From: Dugong dugon
Taxonomy: Eukaryota > Chordata > Mammalia > Sirenia > Dugongidae
Reading direction: 5' to 3'
Assembly: GCA_030035585.1 (NCBI GenBank)
Contig: CM057471.1
Coordinates: 67,914,319 to 67,978,318 of the forward strand
DNA length: 64,000 bases
Below, piece after piece: positions 43,310-53,704 of the stretch (its first letter is position 1; each line of letters opens with the position of its first letter). The notes beneath the pieces are model-generated. The model was not told where the DNA came from. It ran no database searches and saw only the letters and a program-made list of their open reading frames with translations. Made by a program: the position numbers and the translations under genes.

Positions 43310-44360
43310 GAATAGGACAGAGAAAATGGAACCCTCATACATTGCTGGTGGGAATGCAAAACGGTGCAGATCTTTTAGGAAACAGTTTGGCAGTGCCTCA
43401 AAATGTTAAACGCAGAGTTGCCATATGACCTAGCAATTCTACTCCTAGGTAGACAACCAAGAGAAATGAAAACGTATATCCACACAAAACCTAAACATGA
43501 ATGTTTCATAGCAGCATTTTTCATAAAAGCCAAAAAGTAGAAACAATTCAAATGTCCGTCAACTGATGAATGGATAAACAAACCGTGGTATACCCATAAA
43601 ATAATATTCAGCCATAAAAAGTAATGAAGTAAATTCAGGAGTTGAACACTGGAGAAGCTGCATGTGCTGCAGGAGCCAGATGATGTTGAAGCCACCCATG
43701 CTGGAGGATCCAGAGGCTAGACAAGCAGCCTTCGTGCAGGAACCTGCAGACAGAAGGCATCTGAACTAGAAAGGAAAATCCTTTCCGTCTTCACTGTCTC
43801 TCCCAGGCCCTCTATTGACAACATCATGCAAGATGGTAAAGGAAAAATATTTAAAGCGCCTAGCTCCATTTTCACAGAGAAGGTAATTAAGGATGAATCT
43901 GGAGCTGAAAGGAAATAAAATGATAACTAGCACAGTCACTTTCCCTTAATATACAGTTTATGAATTAGCTGTGTCCCTTAAAATTCTTGACGTTTAAAAA
44001 AAAAAAGTAATGAAGTACTGATACATGCTACAACATGATGAACCTTGAAAATATGCTAAGTAAAAGAAGCCAGTCACAAAAGACTACATATTATATGACC
44101 CCATTTATATGAAATGTCCAGAAGAGGCAAATCCGTAAGAGATAGAAAGTAGATTAGTGGCTGCCAGGAACTGGGGGTAGAAGGGAATTGGGAGTGACTG
44201 CTGGTACATATAGGGTTTCTTTTTGGGGTGATAAAAATGTTCTGGAATTAGTAGTGATGGATACACAACTCTGTGAATACACTAAAAACAACTCATCTGT
44301 ATGTTTTAAAATCATAAATTTTATGGTATTTGGATGATGTCTCAATTAAAAATAGAAAAG
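43310..44360 (+). mobile_element. Old L1 (L1M-type) 3' part, sense
   Basis: ORF2 end coding motifs in DNA: CTCATACATTGCTGGTGGGAATGCAAAACGG, GCCATATGACCTAGCAATTCTACTCCTAGG, AATGTCCGTCAACTGATGAATGGATAAAC; 3' UTR GTGGCTGCCAGGAACTGGG..ATTTTATGGTATTTGGATGATGTCTCAATTAAAAA. Split at 43632-44001 by a retrocopy. It lies within the ancient LINE tract at 41480-45170. Confidence 0.85.
43632..44001 (+). mobile_element. Retrocopy of unknown transcript, with TSD and poly(A)
   Basis: A 370-base insert flanked by a perfect 16-base duplication AAAAAGTAATGAAGTA (43616-43631 and 44002-44017), ending in an A run. This is the structure of an L1-mobilised RNA copy. It has no L1, AfroSINE or RTE sequence. The second half (GATGGTAAAGGAAAAATATTTAAAG..GGATGAATCTGGAGCTGA) is the most distinctive part. 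Source not identified: could be a processed pseudogene fragment of an mRNA 3' end, a non-coding RNA, or a non-autonomous repeat. No long open frame. Confidence 0.8.
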
Positions 44361-44853
44361 AATAGGAAGAACAGGAGGAAAGAAATTAGAAAAGTTGAAT
44401 ATAGCCAACTCATTCTAAAGTTTTGCTGCAAAGGTGAGCAAAGAAATGGGACAGTGAAAGTGAGGTCAAGATGAAGTGTTTTAAAGGTGGCAGAAATAAC
44501 CATGTATATATGCTGATTAAAATGATCCAACAGAAAGCAAAATACTGATGAAGCAGGAGAACTGGGGGAAAGTTCTTGGCGCAATACCCTTGAGTAGTTG
44601 AGAGGAGATGATATCTAGTGCACAAGTGAAGGGACTGACTTTGAAGCACAGATAGCTCATCTACGGTAGCTGGCATGAGGGAGAAAACAAAGGTACAGAG
44701 TACTTCAATTTTCTTTGTAAACTAGAAAGTATGGTCATCAGTTGAATTAGAGATAGGATGCTATGGGTTTAGAGAGAAAACACACTGTAAAACATTTGTC
44801 AGGACCCACTTGAGATTCAAGGTCATGAATTTAAAAATAAGAGCAGTCAACAT

Positions 44854-44908
44854 GGTGTGTGTGTGTGTGTGTGTGCCCGCGCGTGTGCATGTGCGTGTGT
44901 GTATACAC
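44854..44908 (+). repeat. (TG)n microsatellite, with variant units
   Basis: (TG)12 or so, then CCCGCGCGTGTGCATGTGCGTGTGTGTATACACA. Alternating purine-pyrimidine, so Z-DNA capable. Confidence 0.9.
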
Positions 44909-45170
44909 AAGATCAGGTGCAGAGTTGGAGGAGACTCAGATTTAACCAAAGTGAGTATGATAAAGCAAGAAGGGCAGGGGAGTTGAAGATGTATGCAAAG
45001 TAGTAAGTATAATCACTGAGTATGGAATGTAAGCTGGGTAAGGAAACGAGTGAGAACCTCAAGGGAATAACAGACAATGAAAAAATGGTAAGATTAGTGG
45101 ATCAAAGGTCTGTGGTCGGACTGAAGTAGAGAACAAGATCACTACAGGAGGAATGTTCAAGAAACAGGGA

Positions 45171-45840
45171 GGCCAGAGTGTTAGAAGAATCATCTAGTGT
45201 AAGTCATCCCTAAATGCTCAAGCCCTAGGAATCATTCCAGTCTGAACAGCAACTGGATTTTTATTAATATCACATAATTTGGCATTGAACTGTCATTTAT
45301 AAGCCCTCCTAAACTCAAGCACTGGCATATCTAATGCCAAGTCCCACACATTTTTATCTATGTATTTTATCTATTCATTTACTTAGTAACTTAAACAAAT
45401 TTCCTAATACACTTCTGGGCAGGTACCAGATACTCATAAATACTTACTAAAGGATACAGGACCCTGATGAGTTACAAAGTCACGCAGAGAAGAAATGAAA
45501 AGAGAGATAAGTGAGCAACTGTCCTTTCCCTATCACATTTATCAGACACAGTTTCTCACCATTTACAGCTGTCTGCCTTTCAGACTACATCACACAGACA
45601 GTTCATTTACCCATCATTGTCCTTCATATTTACTACTCAAAGACACTGCAGCTGATGAGGCAATTTTCTATGTTTGGCTGCAAAGACTATACACTATTAC
45701 TAAGTAGAAATTAGAGAAGACATAGCCATTTCAGTTAATCAAAGGAAAGCTTCTGTTTTAAAACTGCTTTAACTAAAACAGCTTGTATCTTCCATATATT
45801 TTTCTTCAAGAACAAATGTGCATTATTAACATAAAGCATA
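45171..45840. other. Unassigned sequence
   Basis: No named element. Two short overlapping chance frames at 45495-45714. Confidence 0.45.
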
Positions 45841-46495
45841 CTTTTTTTATAATTTATTTTGTTGTTGTTGTTGAGAATATACACAGCAAAAACATACACC
45901 AATTCAAGTTTCTACATGTACAGTTCAGTGACACTGATTACATTCTTCAAGTTGTGGCAACCATTCTCACCCTCCTTTTCCGAGTTGTTCCTTCTCCTTT
46001 AATATAAACTCACTGCCCGCTAAGGCTCCTATTTAATCTTTTGAGTTACTGTTGTCAATTTGATCCCAAATAGATCTTAAAAGAGCATAATGCGCAAGGC
46101 AGACATTCTTTACTAGTTAAGCTAAACTACTGTTTGGTTTTAGGAAGGCTTCAGGGGAAATTTTTGGTTTAAGGTTTAAAGAGTATCTTAGGGCAATAGT
46201 TTCCCCTGAAACTAGGTAATAGTTTCATTCAGCCTCTATGGCTCCAGAAAGTCTGGATTCTGTGAAAACTTAAAATTCTGTTTTGCATTTTCCCCCTTCT
46301 GGTCAGGATTCTTCTACAGAATCTTTGGTCAAAATGTTCAGGAATGGTAGCCGGGCACCATCCAGTTCTTCTGGTCTCATGGCAAAGGAGGCAGTTGTTC
46401 CTGGAGGCAATTAACCACATATTTTATTTCCTCCTCCTATTCCTGACTCTCCTTCTTCCTCTGTTGCTCCAGGCAAACAGAGACCAATTGTTGTG
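45841..46495 (-). mobile_element. Unassigned non-LTR retrotransposon, antisense
   Basis: Plus strand opens TTTTTTTATAATTTATTTTGTTGTTGTTGTTGAGAATATACACAGC, i.e. reversed poly(A), (CAA)n tail and the 3' end GCTGTGTATATTCTC. The same end in sense orientation is the 61-base insert at 20275-20335. The body (TACAGTTCAGTGACACTGATTACATTC, ACTAGTTAAGCTAAACTACTG) has no coding motif that I can name. 5' boundary is approximate; possible duplication AAGCATAC / AAGCACAGATAC. Confidence 0.6.
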
Positions 46496-46675
46496 AAGCA
46501 CAGATACTTTTTTATTTCAGGAATTAATAGGGAAAAAAGACACAAGGCACAAGAATCATGTTAAAAAACAACATCAACAACAGCAACTGTTAAATTCTAA
46601 AGCAATTACAAAATCCTCTTTGCAGAATTTTACCTCCCAGTCACAGAATGTACGGAATAAGTGATCCTTCTGTAA

Positions 46676-46848
46676 TCCAGTGATCCTCAACTCAGTATTA
46701 GAAAAATCTGGGAAGATTTTTGAGCCAGATGTACCATCACACTCCCAGACATCAACTTAAGTTGGTCTGGGGTGGTGTCCAGGTTATCAGTATTTTTTTA
46801 AAGTCTCCAGAAGATTCTAATGTGAAGCCACACTTGAGAACTACAGAA
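46676..46848 (+). mobile_element. MER5-type hAT element
   Basis: CAGTGATCCTCAACTCAGTATTAG..GTTGGTCTGGGGTGGTGTCCAGG..TTCTAATGTGAAGCCACACTTGAGAACTAC: the MER5A end-to-end pattern with inverted ends CAGTG(A)TCCTCAA / TTGAGAAC. Confidence 0.7.
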
Positions 46849-47145
46849 CTAACCTAATCCTTTCATCTGTATCTGCAGTTCTCTCCTGCACTTCAGATTT
46901 CATATTCAACTGCTTTCTATACATATCCATTTAAGAGGCTCACAGATACCCCAAATGCAAAAGTCCAATCCTAAAGTCAGTATCTTTTTTCCCAAACTTA
47001 TTTTCTCCTGTGCTTCTTTCTTTTTATTCCTTTTACATTTTAGACTGCAAAATACAACTTACATACATAAAAAATATAAGCACAGCTTAACAAACAGCCC
47101 TAAAAAAGTACCCCTGTAACCACCACCTACATCAAGAAATATAAC
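46849..47145. other. Unassigned sequence
   Basis: Nothing recognised. Confidence 0.4.
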
Positions 47146-47149
47146 AGTG

Positions 47150-47810
47150 CCAGCATCTCAGTCTCCTATTATCTTATCTTGGTTGGTATTCAAATTCACC
47201 CTATCATCCACATCAGGAGGCCAGGGGGGCATCATCATAGATTTCTCCCTCTCCCTCCACATTAATAAATCCCAAATACTGAAGATCTTTCTGCTAAATA
47301 TCTCCTCTTCTTTCTCACTGCCATTTTCTTGGTCCAGGCTCTTAAGAGGTTTCTCTGTCTCTGTCCCACTTGCCTCCAGTACATTCAATGAAATGATTTC
47401 TCAAGGCAACAAATCTGATTGTCACTCACCTTCCCTGAATTCCCATATCTTAGCAAGATAATTTTCTCTGTGAACTGGCCCTGATATCCCTTTCTCTCTC
47501 TGGCCTCTGATGAATCCTCCCCACTTCAAACATTATACTGCAAATATATTAAACTGCTTACAGTTACCTAAACACACTCTGCCATTTCAAGTCTTTCTAC
47601 CGCTACTCTTCTATAGAGCATACCTTTCCTCCCACTGCTGGATTTGCAAATTCATAATTTATCTTTCAAAATCCAAATCAGCCAACAATTTGTCCAGGAA
47701 GCTGTCCCTGGCCTCCACTCCATCCTAAATTGTGAATCATTCCCCCTTCTGTGCTATTTCTGTACCCTGTTCTTATCTATAAAATTATTTGTCCTGCTTG
47801 TAGTTAGAAA
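47150..47810 (+). mobile_element. L2-type LINE, sense
   Basis: ATCATCATAGATTTCTCCCTCTCCC, CCCAAATACTGAAGATCTTTC, then TCTTTCAAAATCCAAATCAGCC..CAGGAAGCTGTCCCTGGCC..CCTTCTGTGCTATTTCTGTACCC. Follows the order of the L2 C-terminal and 3' region at 56940-58290. Frames at 47147-47728 are within it. Confidence 0.5.
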
Positions 47811-48319
47811 TATTTTTCAGTGACAACCTAGCTTTATAACACCCCCATACTTGCTCTGGGACCTGACTCTTCAATCTCCCCTACTTCTCTCCATCCACAA
47901 AAGTAGGCTTCCAATAGGGAGATGTATGTTTCAAAACCCAAACTTAAAGTATAGATGAGCCAATCAGACCCTACAACCCAGGAATTTGGAACTGAAATTA
48001 AGATAGCAACTGGTGTCTCTGTGTGGCTGAGAACTGTTAGATGTAAAAATCAAAGCTGTGGGAGCAGCCATATTCTACCGTATGTGTTGCAAAGAAGAGA
48101 AAGCAGATCTTCAAAGAAGAGAACAAAAGCATGAGCAGAGTGAAACAGAATTAAGAGGAGACAAAGTCCTGAGGGTCTTCTAGTTCTTGGTTCCAGTCCT
48201 TCTAAAGTCCCTCTGAATTCCTGCCCTTGGCGTCCATACGCAAGACCTGTATCTTTAGAATACAACTGGTTTCTTATTATTTGCAAACAAAAGCTCCAAA
48301 GAAAACAATATTGTATTGA
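47811..48319. other. Possible old LTR or hAT remnant, unassigned
   Basis: TATAGATGAGCCAATCAGACCCTAC..GGGAGCAGCCATATTCTACC looks like a known mammalian interspersed pattern, but I cannot name the class. No coding evidence for the 100-residue minus frame at 48050-48352. Confidence 0.35.
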
Positions 48320-48324
48320 ATTTG

Positions 48325-48517
48325 GAGCCCTGGTGGCACAGACGTTAAGCACTATGGCTGCTAACTAAAAGGCTGGCAGTTCAAATCCACCAGCCACTTC
48401 TTGGAAATCCTATGGGGCAGTTCTACTCTGTCCTGTAGGGTCACCATGAGTCCTGTAGGGTCACCATTAGTTGGAATCGACTCAACGGCAACAGATCTGG
48501 TTTTGTTTTGTTTTTTG
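48325..48517 (+). mobile_element. AfroSINE with internal tandem duplication
   Basis: TGGAGCCCTGGTGGCACAGACGTTAAG, GTTCAAATCCACCAGCC, GGCAGTTCTACTCTGTCC. GTCCTGTAGGGTCACCAT occurs twice in tandem (about 48431-48470). Ends GGTTTTGTTTTGTTTTTTGG. Confidence 0.93.
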
Positions 48518-48519
48518 GT

Positions 48520-48650
48520 ACTGACTTACACATCTCTCCTGTTTATACTATTTGCGCTATGAAGGCAGAGGCTATGTCTTATTCATCTCTCTATCTGCTG
48601 AAGTAGTACAGATGCTAGAAAATGCCAGATGCTCAATTAATGACTGCCAT
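48520..48650 (+). mobile_element. L2 3' end, sense
   Basis: ATCTCTCCTGTTTATACTATTTGCGCTATGAAGGCAGAGGCTATGTCTTATTCATC..AGATGCTCAATTAATGACTG. Confidence 0.65.
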
Positions 48651-48930
48651 TCATGGCACACTTAACAGTTGTACAGTTTTAACTACGTAAATTTTAACTT
48701 TTAAAAAAAGTGTAAACAAGTATTGAACTCTAACTATGCTTAAGTGTTTAGGGGTAAAACTGTAAAGATGTCTGCAACTTATTTTGAAATACACCAAAAA
48801 AACAAGACAGGACAAAAAAAAAAAAAAACCCAATAGAAAAATGAGCAAACGACTTGAACAGATGTGTCACTAAAGAAGATATATAAATGGCAACAAGCAC
48901 ATGAAAAGATGATTAGTGTCATTATTAGTC

Positions 48931-49087
48931 TTTTAAAAAAAACACCAAACCAGATGCCATCAAATCGATTCCGACTCACAATGACCCTTATAGGACAGAG
49001 TAGAACTGTCCCACAGGGTTTCCAGTCATTAAAAAAAAACAAACCAAACCCACTGCCAAGGAGTCGATTCCAACTCATAGCGACCCT
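48931..49087 (-). mobile_element. Two truncated AfroSINE 3' ends, antisense
   Basis: 48931-49023 (AACCAGATGCCATCAAATCGATTCCGACTC..CACAGGGTTTCC) and 49031-49087 (poly(A), AACCAAACCCACTGCCAAGGAGTCGATTCC..GCGACCCT). Each has its own reversed tail; AGTCATT separates them and AGTC precedes the first. Confidence 0.85.
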
Positions 49088-49310
49088 AGGGAGATGCAAA
49101 TCAAAACCACAATGAGATACCACTTCACCCCTACTAAGATGGCTATTATCAGAAAAACAGAAAATAGCACGTTTAACAAGATGTACAAAAACTAGAACCC
49201 TTGTAAATTGCTGGTGAACCCCTGTAAATTGCTGGTGGGAATATAAAATGGTGCAGGCACTACGGAAAACATTTTGGCAGGTCCCCAAAAAGTTAAACAT
49301 AAAATTACCA

Positions 49311-49523
49311 TAAACAAAAAAACAAACCCATTGCCACTGAGTCCATTAGGACTCACAGCAACCCTACAAGACACAGTAGAACTGCCCCATAGGGTTTCCA
49401 AGGCTATAAATCTTTATGAGAGCAGGCTGCCACATCCTTCTCCCACAGAGCAGCCAGTGGCTTCGAACCGCAGGCCTCCCGGTTAGCAGCTGAGCACTTA
49501 ACCACTGTACCACCAGGGCTCCT
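49311..49523 (-). mobile_element. AfroSINE, full length, antisense
   Basis: AACAAACCCATTGCCACTGAGTCC..TAGAACTGCCCCATAGGGTTTCCAAGG..CTGCCACATCCTTCTCCC..GTTAGCAGCTGAGCACTTAACC..CACCAGGGCTCC. L1 sequence resumes after it. Confidence 0.92.
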
Positions 49524-50089
49524 TCAGAATTAACGTATGACCCAACAATCCCACTCCTAGGTATATACCCAAAAGACTTCAGGCAGGAACTCAAACAGAT
49601 ATTTGCACACCAATGTTCAGTGAAGTATTATTCACGAAAGCCAAAAGGTTGAAACAACCTAAGTGTCCATCAACAGATGAATAGATAAACAAAATGTGAT
49701 ATATACATACAATGGACTACTACTCAGCCATAAACAGAAATGAAGTCTTGATACACGTTATAACGTGGATAAACCTTAAAAATATTATGTTGAGTGAAAT
49801 AAGTCAGACACAAAGGAACAAATACTGCATGATGCCGCTTATAGGAAATATCTAGAACAGGCAAATGTATAGAGACCAAAGTTTATTAGTGGTTACCAGG
49901 GGTGGGCAGGAGGAGGAAAGGGGAGAATCAGTGCTTAGGGGACCCTGGATTTCTGTTAACAGTGATGGAATAATGCGGAAACAGATAGTGGTGATGGCTG
50001 CACAACCTGGCAAATATAATTAATGTCACTCACTGTACACATAAAATGGTTGAAATGGCAAATGCTTTGTTATATATATTTTAGACAAT

Positions 50090-50282
50090 AAAAAAAAATG
50101 GACTGATAGAAGGATAGTGGGGTAAGTAGATGGAGAGATACGTGACCAAGCAAGTATAGCAAACTGTTAATTATAGAATCTAGGGTTGTGGTAATTGTAG
50201 AATATATGGGTATTCACTGCACATTCTTTAAACTTTTTTGCATGTTTAAACTTTTTCATAATAAAATGTTTGGAGAAAAATG
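50090..50282 (+). mobile_element. Old L1 3' end, sense
   Basis: AGGATAGTGGGGTAAGTAGATGG..TATGGGTATTCACTGCACATTCTTTAAACTTTTTTGCATG..TTTTTCATAATAAAATGTTTGGAG is an L1M 3' UTR ending. It directly follows another L1 end. Confidence 0.6.
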
Positions 50283-50744
50283 TAACAGCAGTACATTTGC
50301 ACTGGCTTATACGAAAAGGGTTACATGCAGTCATATTAACTGACTTCACTGCCCTCTGCCTTAAAATGGAATTTTGAGTAACTTTAAAAAGATCAAAAGA
50401 CAACTTCGTTTCACTGGGTAGTAGGTTTTCAAAGTATTTTGTCTGTCTTTCCAATTCACATGCTTGTTTTACAGTGACAGCAGTGAGACACAATTAAAAC
50501 ATAAAACTAAATACTTCCAATTTCATGCCTCCTTTAAAACTTGTTTTAGAAACCATATTAAAGTTAGACTGGATCATTCAAATCATGTTATCTATTATCA
50601 AGACCAAATTTATCAAGAAAAAAAAAGTTGGCAGCTTTACAATGTTGACTTTCTCTTGACAGGACAGAAAAACATGTTAGGAGAATAAAAGAATCATAAA
50701 ATCAAAAAGACTAATACAAGTGCCTTATTTCTCAAAAAGCAAAG
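50283..50744. other. Unassigned sequence
   Basis: No named repeat. The minus frame 50167-50493 has no recognisable domain. Confidence 0.45.
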
Positions 50745-50860
50745 ACCCAACAAGATGGAGTATCTTGCCCAAGGTCACCAAACAACTTTTTTTAGCAAGG
50801 CTCTCTCTCAAACCCTCGACTTGTGACTACAGTCCAGTGCTCTTTCACCACTGTTTGTAA
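50745..50860 (-). mobile_element. MIR fragment, antisense
   Basis: GTATCTTGCCCAAGGTCACC..TTTAGCAAGGCTCTCTCTCAAACCC..CAGTGCTCTTTCACCACTG. Confidence 0.6.
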
Positions 50861-50864
50861 TCTT

Positions 50865-52085
50865 AAGATTCTTTTTTTTTAGAAGAGTAATATTATATGA
50901 AGAGCCTCATCTCAGCTTAAATATTCTGTATTCATTCAGTTGACTCAATATTTTTGTAGCAGGCATTCAGGTTGTAAATATAAGTGAGTACAAGAATCAC
51001 AGTTATGACCAGGATTTAAACGCCACACCTCATAATTCACTGTAACTGAACTTCATTAAAATGTCCATCATTTCAGACAAACGAGGAGGCATTAACAGAA
51101 TTTTAACAATACATTTGCCTACATTCCTTGTCTGTGGTAGAAAGCAAAAATTTCACATGTATTTTCCAAAAAGTGATTAACTCAAAGCTATGGAAGCTGG
51201 AGGATAAATCTTTTTTTTAAGTCAGTGTTTTAGAGTCTACAGACAATCTAGAAAACTGTATTTATTCTTGCAAAGCCACTCAAAGAATGTTAGTCTGAGT
51301 CTTATAACAACCCCAATCAGGCTACAGTGAATTTATGGTGCAACTACTGTATTTGTATTGACACCCTGTCACACAACTGAAAATCTAAGAAAAGACTTGA
51401 TCATTTCAGGTACAACTTCAGCAAAATGTACTTTTATCCCAGAGAGCTACAGGCCATCAATCAGGTGCAAACAGAATGCTTTCTTTGTCTGATCTCTTCC
51501 CTTCTGTAGCAAAACTAAAGCTGTAAGGAATGTCAAAAGGGTAGTTTATTATATGGAAAATAAATTTAAATCATGCTGTATCTACCTACTAAAATTCAGA
51601 TATACTAAAGTCAGTTCTTCTGAAATAATTTAGGAATAGCGTGCTCAACAAAAGAAAACAGGTTCTGAGAAAAATAATAAAAAATAAAACCAGAGTAAGT
51701 TTGCTGTCTGTTATATTCAAATGGGAATGTGCAGAAGTCTCCACCGTACCTTCTTAATAATCATCTGTACAAATACTTAACATTCTCCCATAATGCACAG
51801 CTTCCAATCCCTAAATCAGATTACCAAAAACTCTGCAGCTGAAAATATACTACTAAGAACATTTCAACACTGATGACTCAAATACTAAAGAATGACACCT
51901 TACATCCTAGTGTCAGTAACAAGAAAGGACTCCTCCAGATGCTAAAAAGCAGAAATATGTTCCCAATTTCTAGTAGCATGTACTAAAATGGTTTTTACCA
52001 CATAGCACAGCAAAATTATCTGTGAAATTACATAGATACACACTGCATTTCACAAGAAATACATTTTATTTACTAAGAGAAAGCA
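50865..52085. other. Repeat-poor stretch, unassigned
   Basis: About 1.2 kb with no SINE, LINE, LTR or DNA transposon that I recognise and no long open frame. A candidate for unique non-coding sequence. Confidence 0.5.
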
Positions 52086-52090
52086 TAAGA

Positions 52091-52262
52091 ACCAAAAACG
52101 AAACCCACTACCGTCGAGTTGATTCCAACTCATAGAGACCCCACAGGGTTTCCAAGGCTGTAAATCTCTACAGAAGCAGACTGCCCATCGTTCTCCTGCA
52201 CAGCTGCTGGTGGTTTCAAACCGTCAGCAGTCAATTGCTCTAACCACTGTACTACCAGGGCT
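52091..52262 (-). mobile_element. AfroSINE, antisense
   Basis: AAAACGAAACCCACTACCGTCGAGTTGATTCC..CACAGGGTTTCCAAGG..CTGCCCATCGTTCTCC..CTGTACTACCAGGGCTC. Flanked by AGAGAAAGCATAAG / AAGAAAAAGCATAAC, an imperfect duplication. Confidence 0.92.
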
Positions 52263-52263
52263 C

Positions 52264-52639
52264 AAGAAAAAGCATAACTGCCCCAGTATTATATTTATAT
52301 TTTCACTCCTTTTTTACTTTTATTTTTATTTACTTTGCTCATTTTACACGTCACTTTATCTACTGGAAGCAAGGCTATAAAATATAAATTCTAAAGACAG
52401 TGATGTTCCATTAACTGACATATCTAAAGTATAATGTCATTTATTAATGTAATGATGACTATGAGGCAATAAAAGTTCTTAAAGTACTTCCTGAATCTTC
52501 AGAATAAGATCAAATTATGCCCATGAATTCAGGTAAGTCAGTAATATTATACTGGACATACTGTTAAGGAAGGCTACAGGAGCAGTGATGACAGCACGCA
52601 TAAAAATTGTTGGCTAGGATTTTCTGCCCAAAAAGCAGT
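52264..52639. other. Unassigned sequence
   Basis: AT-rich, nothing named. Confidence 0.4.
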
Positions 52640-52860
52640 GTGTTATTATAAATTGCACTGAGACTGGAGCAATGAGATCTAGATTAAAGTCCCACCTCTG
52701 CAACTTCCTAGCTGGTTTCCTTCAACATTTAACCAACCAAATCTCAGTTCTCTCATTTACAATGATAATGCCACAACTTGCTTTTATCTACTTACCTCAC
52801 AGGACTGTTAAAAGAATCAAGAGTTGAATGTGTGCAATAATACTTGGTAAACTATAGCAA
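52640..52860 (+). mobile_element. MIR SINE, sense
   Basis: GACTGGAGCAATGAGATCTAGATTAAAGTCCCACCTCTGC..CTCAGTTCTCTCATTTACAATGATAATG..CTTACCTCACAGGACTGTTAAAAGAATC: near full-length MIR. Confidence 0.75.
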
Positions 52861-52967
52861 TGGGCTGTTTTAGCCTTGCTACTGAAATCTAGTATTCCAG
52901 CTATCTCAGAAACTGCTAACTGTTCAACAAAATCTAACCTCTCTTAGACAGGCCTATAAAACAAATA

Positions 52968-53232
52968 ACACACGTGAAGAACATGCTTCTTAGTTCAATC
53001 AAATATACGAGACCAAATGGGCAACTCCTGACGAAAAGCAAGAGGAGAAGGCATGAAGGGACAGGAACTGGGCAAATGGACACAAGGAACCCAGGGTGGA
53101 AAGGGGGAGGGTGCTGTCACACTGCAGGGATTGCAACTGATGTCACAAAACAATATGTGTATAAATTTTTTATTGAGAAACTAACTTGAGCTATGGACTT
53201 TCACCTAAAGCACAATAAAATTTTTTAAAAAA
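52968..53232 (+). mobile_element. L1 3' end fragment
   Basis: GAACATGCTTCTTAGTTCAATCAAATATACGAGACCAAATGGGCAAC..GGGTGGAAAGGGGGAGGGTGCTGTCAC..TTTCACCTAAAGCACAATAAAATTTTTT: the last 260 bases of the young L1 family. Polyadenylated. Confidence 0.85.
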
Positions 53233-53234
53233 AC

Positions 53235-53600
53235 TACCCTCTCTTTCTTCCAAAGAGAGTAGTAGTTGTGATGAGGCTCTCCACCTTCAGACTGCATTTC
53301 CCAATCCCTTGCGGCTAGATAAGGCCATGAGACTAAGCTGTCAGCAATGGAAATGAGCAGACGTTTTATTTGCAACTTTCACCTCGCTTGCTTAAGAGAA
53401 AATCTCTTGCCCTGTATTTCTAACTGTAACAACCTTGGAAGCCATACATTGAAAATGGAAGCGTTCCCATCAGCCTAAGTCCCTAAATTCCTGGAACACC
53501 TGCCCTGCACTATTATGTGCTATACTCTGGGATTTTATCCATTATGTTTTAGGTTATCTAATTCAGTAGCTCCACCACTCATCTGTCAATTTGTCATACT
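53235..53600 (+). mobile_element. Possible MLT1-type LTR remnant
   Basis: TTTCCCAATCCCTTGCGGCTAGATAAGGCCATGAGACTAAGC..CAATGGAAATGAGCAGACG..CATCAGCCTAAGTCCCTAAAT fits old MaLR LTRs. Ends not defined. Confidence 0.4.
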
Positions 53601-53704
53601 GTGGTTGTTTGCATGTTTTTATGATGCTGAAAGACATGCCACCAGTATTTCAATTACTAGCAGGGTCACCCATGGTGGACAGTTTCAGTGGAGCTTCCAG
53701 ACTA

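Larger units (their letters stand above)
41480..45170 (-). mobile_element. Ancient L2-type LINE tract, antisense (interrupted)
   Basis: Begins CCACAAATACTTCCTGAATGGCTACCATGTGCCATGCACTG and runs through CAGTGAACAAAAATCCCTGCC, GCACGTGCAAAGGCCCTGAA, GGGTTTTGAGCAAAAAAGTAG, GGATGATGGCAGCAGGTGAGG and CATCCTGGAAGCCAAGTAAA to about 43309; related sequence resumes at 44360 (TTTTGCTGCAAAGGTGAGC..GATGAAGCAGGAGAACTGGGGGAAAG). Same element and orientation as 3030-4855. Interrupted by two AfroSINEs and an old L1 that itself carries a retrocopy. Confidence 0.6.
48830..50085 (+). mobile_element. Old L1 (L1M-type) 3' part, sense, with SINEs
   Basis: ATAGAAAAATGAGCAAACGACTTGAACAG, GAGATGCAAATCAAAACCACAATGAGATACC, GGTGGGAATATAAAATGGTGC, CCCAACAATCCCACTCCTAGG, AATATTATGTTGAGTGAAATAAG and a 3' UTR up to ATTTTAGACAATAAAAA. 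Includes a near-tandem repeat TTGTAAATTGCTGGTG at about 49200-49237. Interrupted by reversed AfroSINE pieces at 48931-49087 and 49311-49523. Confidence 0.85.

Noticed and set aside
44854-44908. (TG)n tract as a regulatory element
   Set aside because: Ordinary dinucleotide microsatellite without other supporting context.
50167-50493. 108-codon minus frame as an exon
   Set aside because: It partly covers an old L1 3' end and has no domain or splice evidence.
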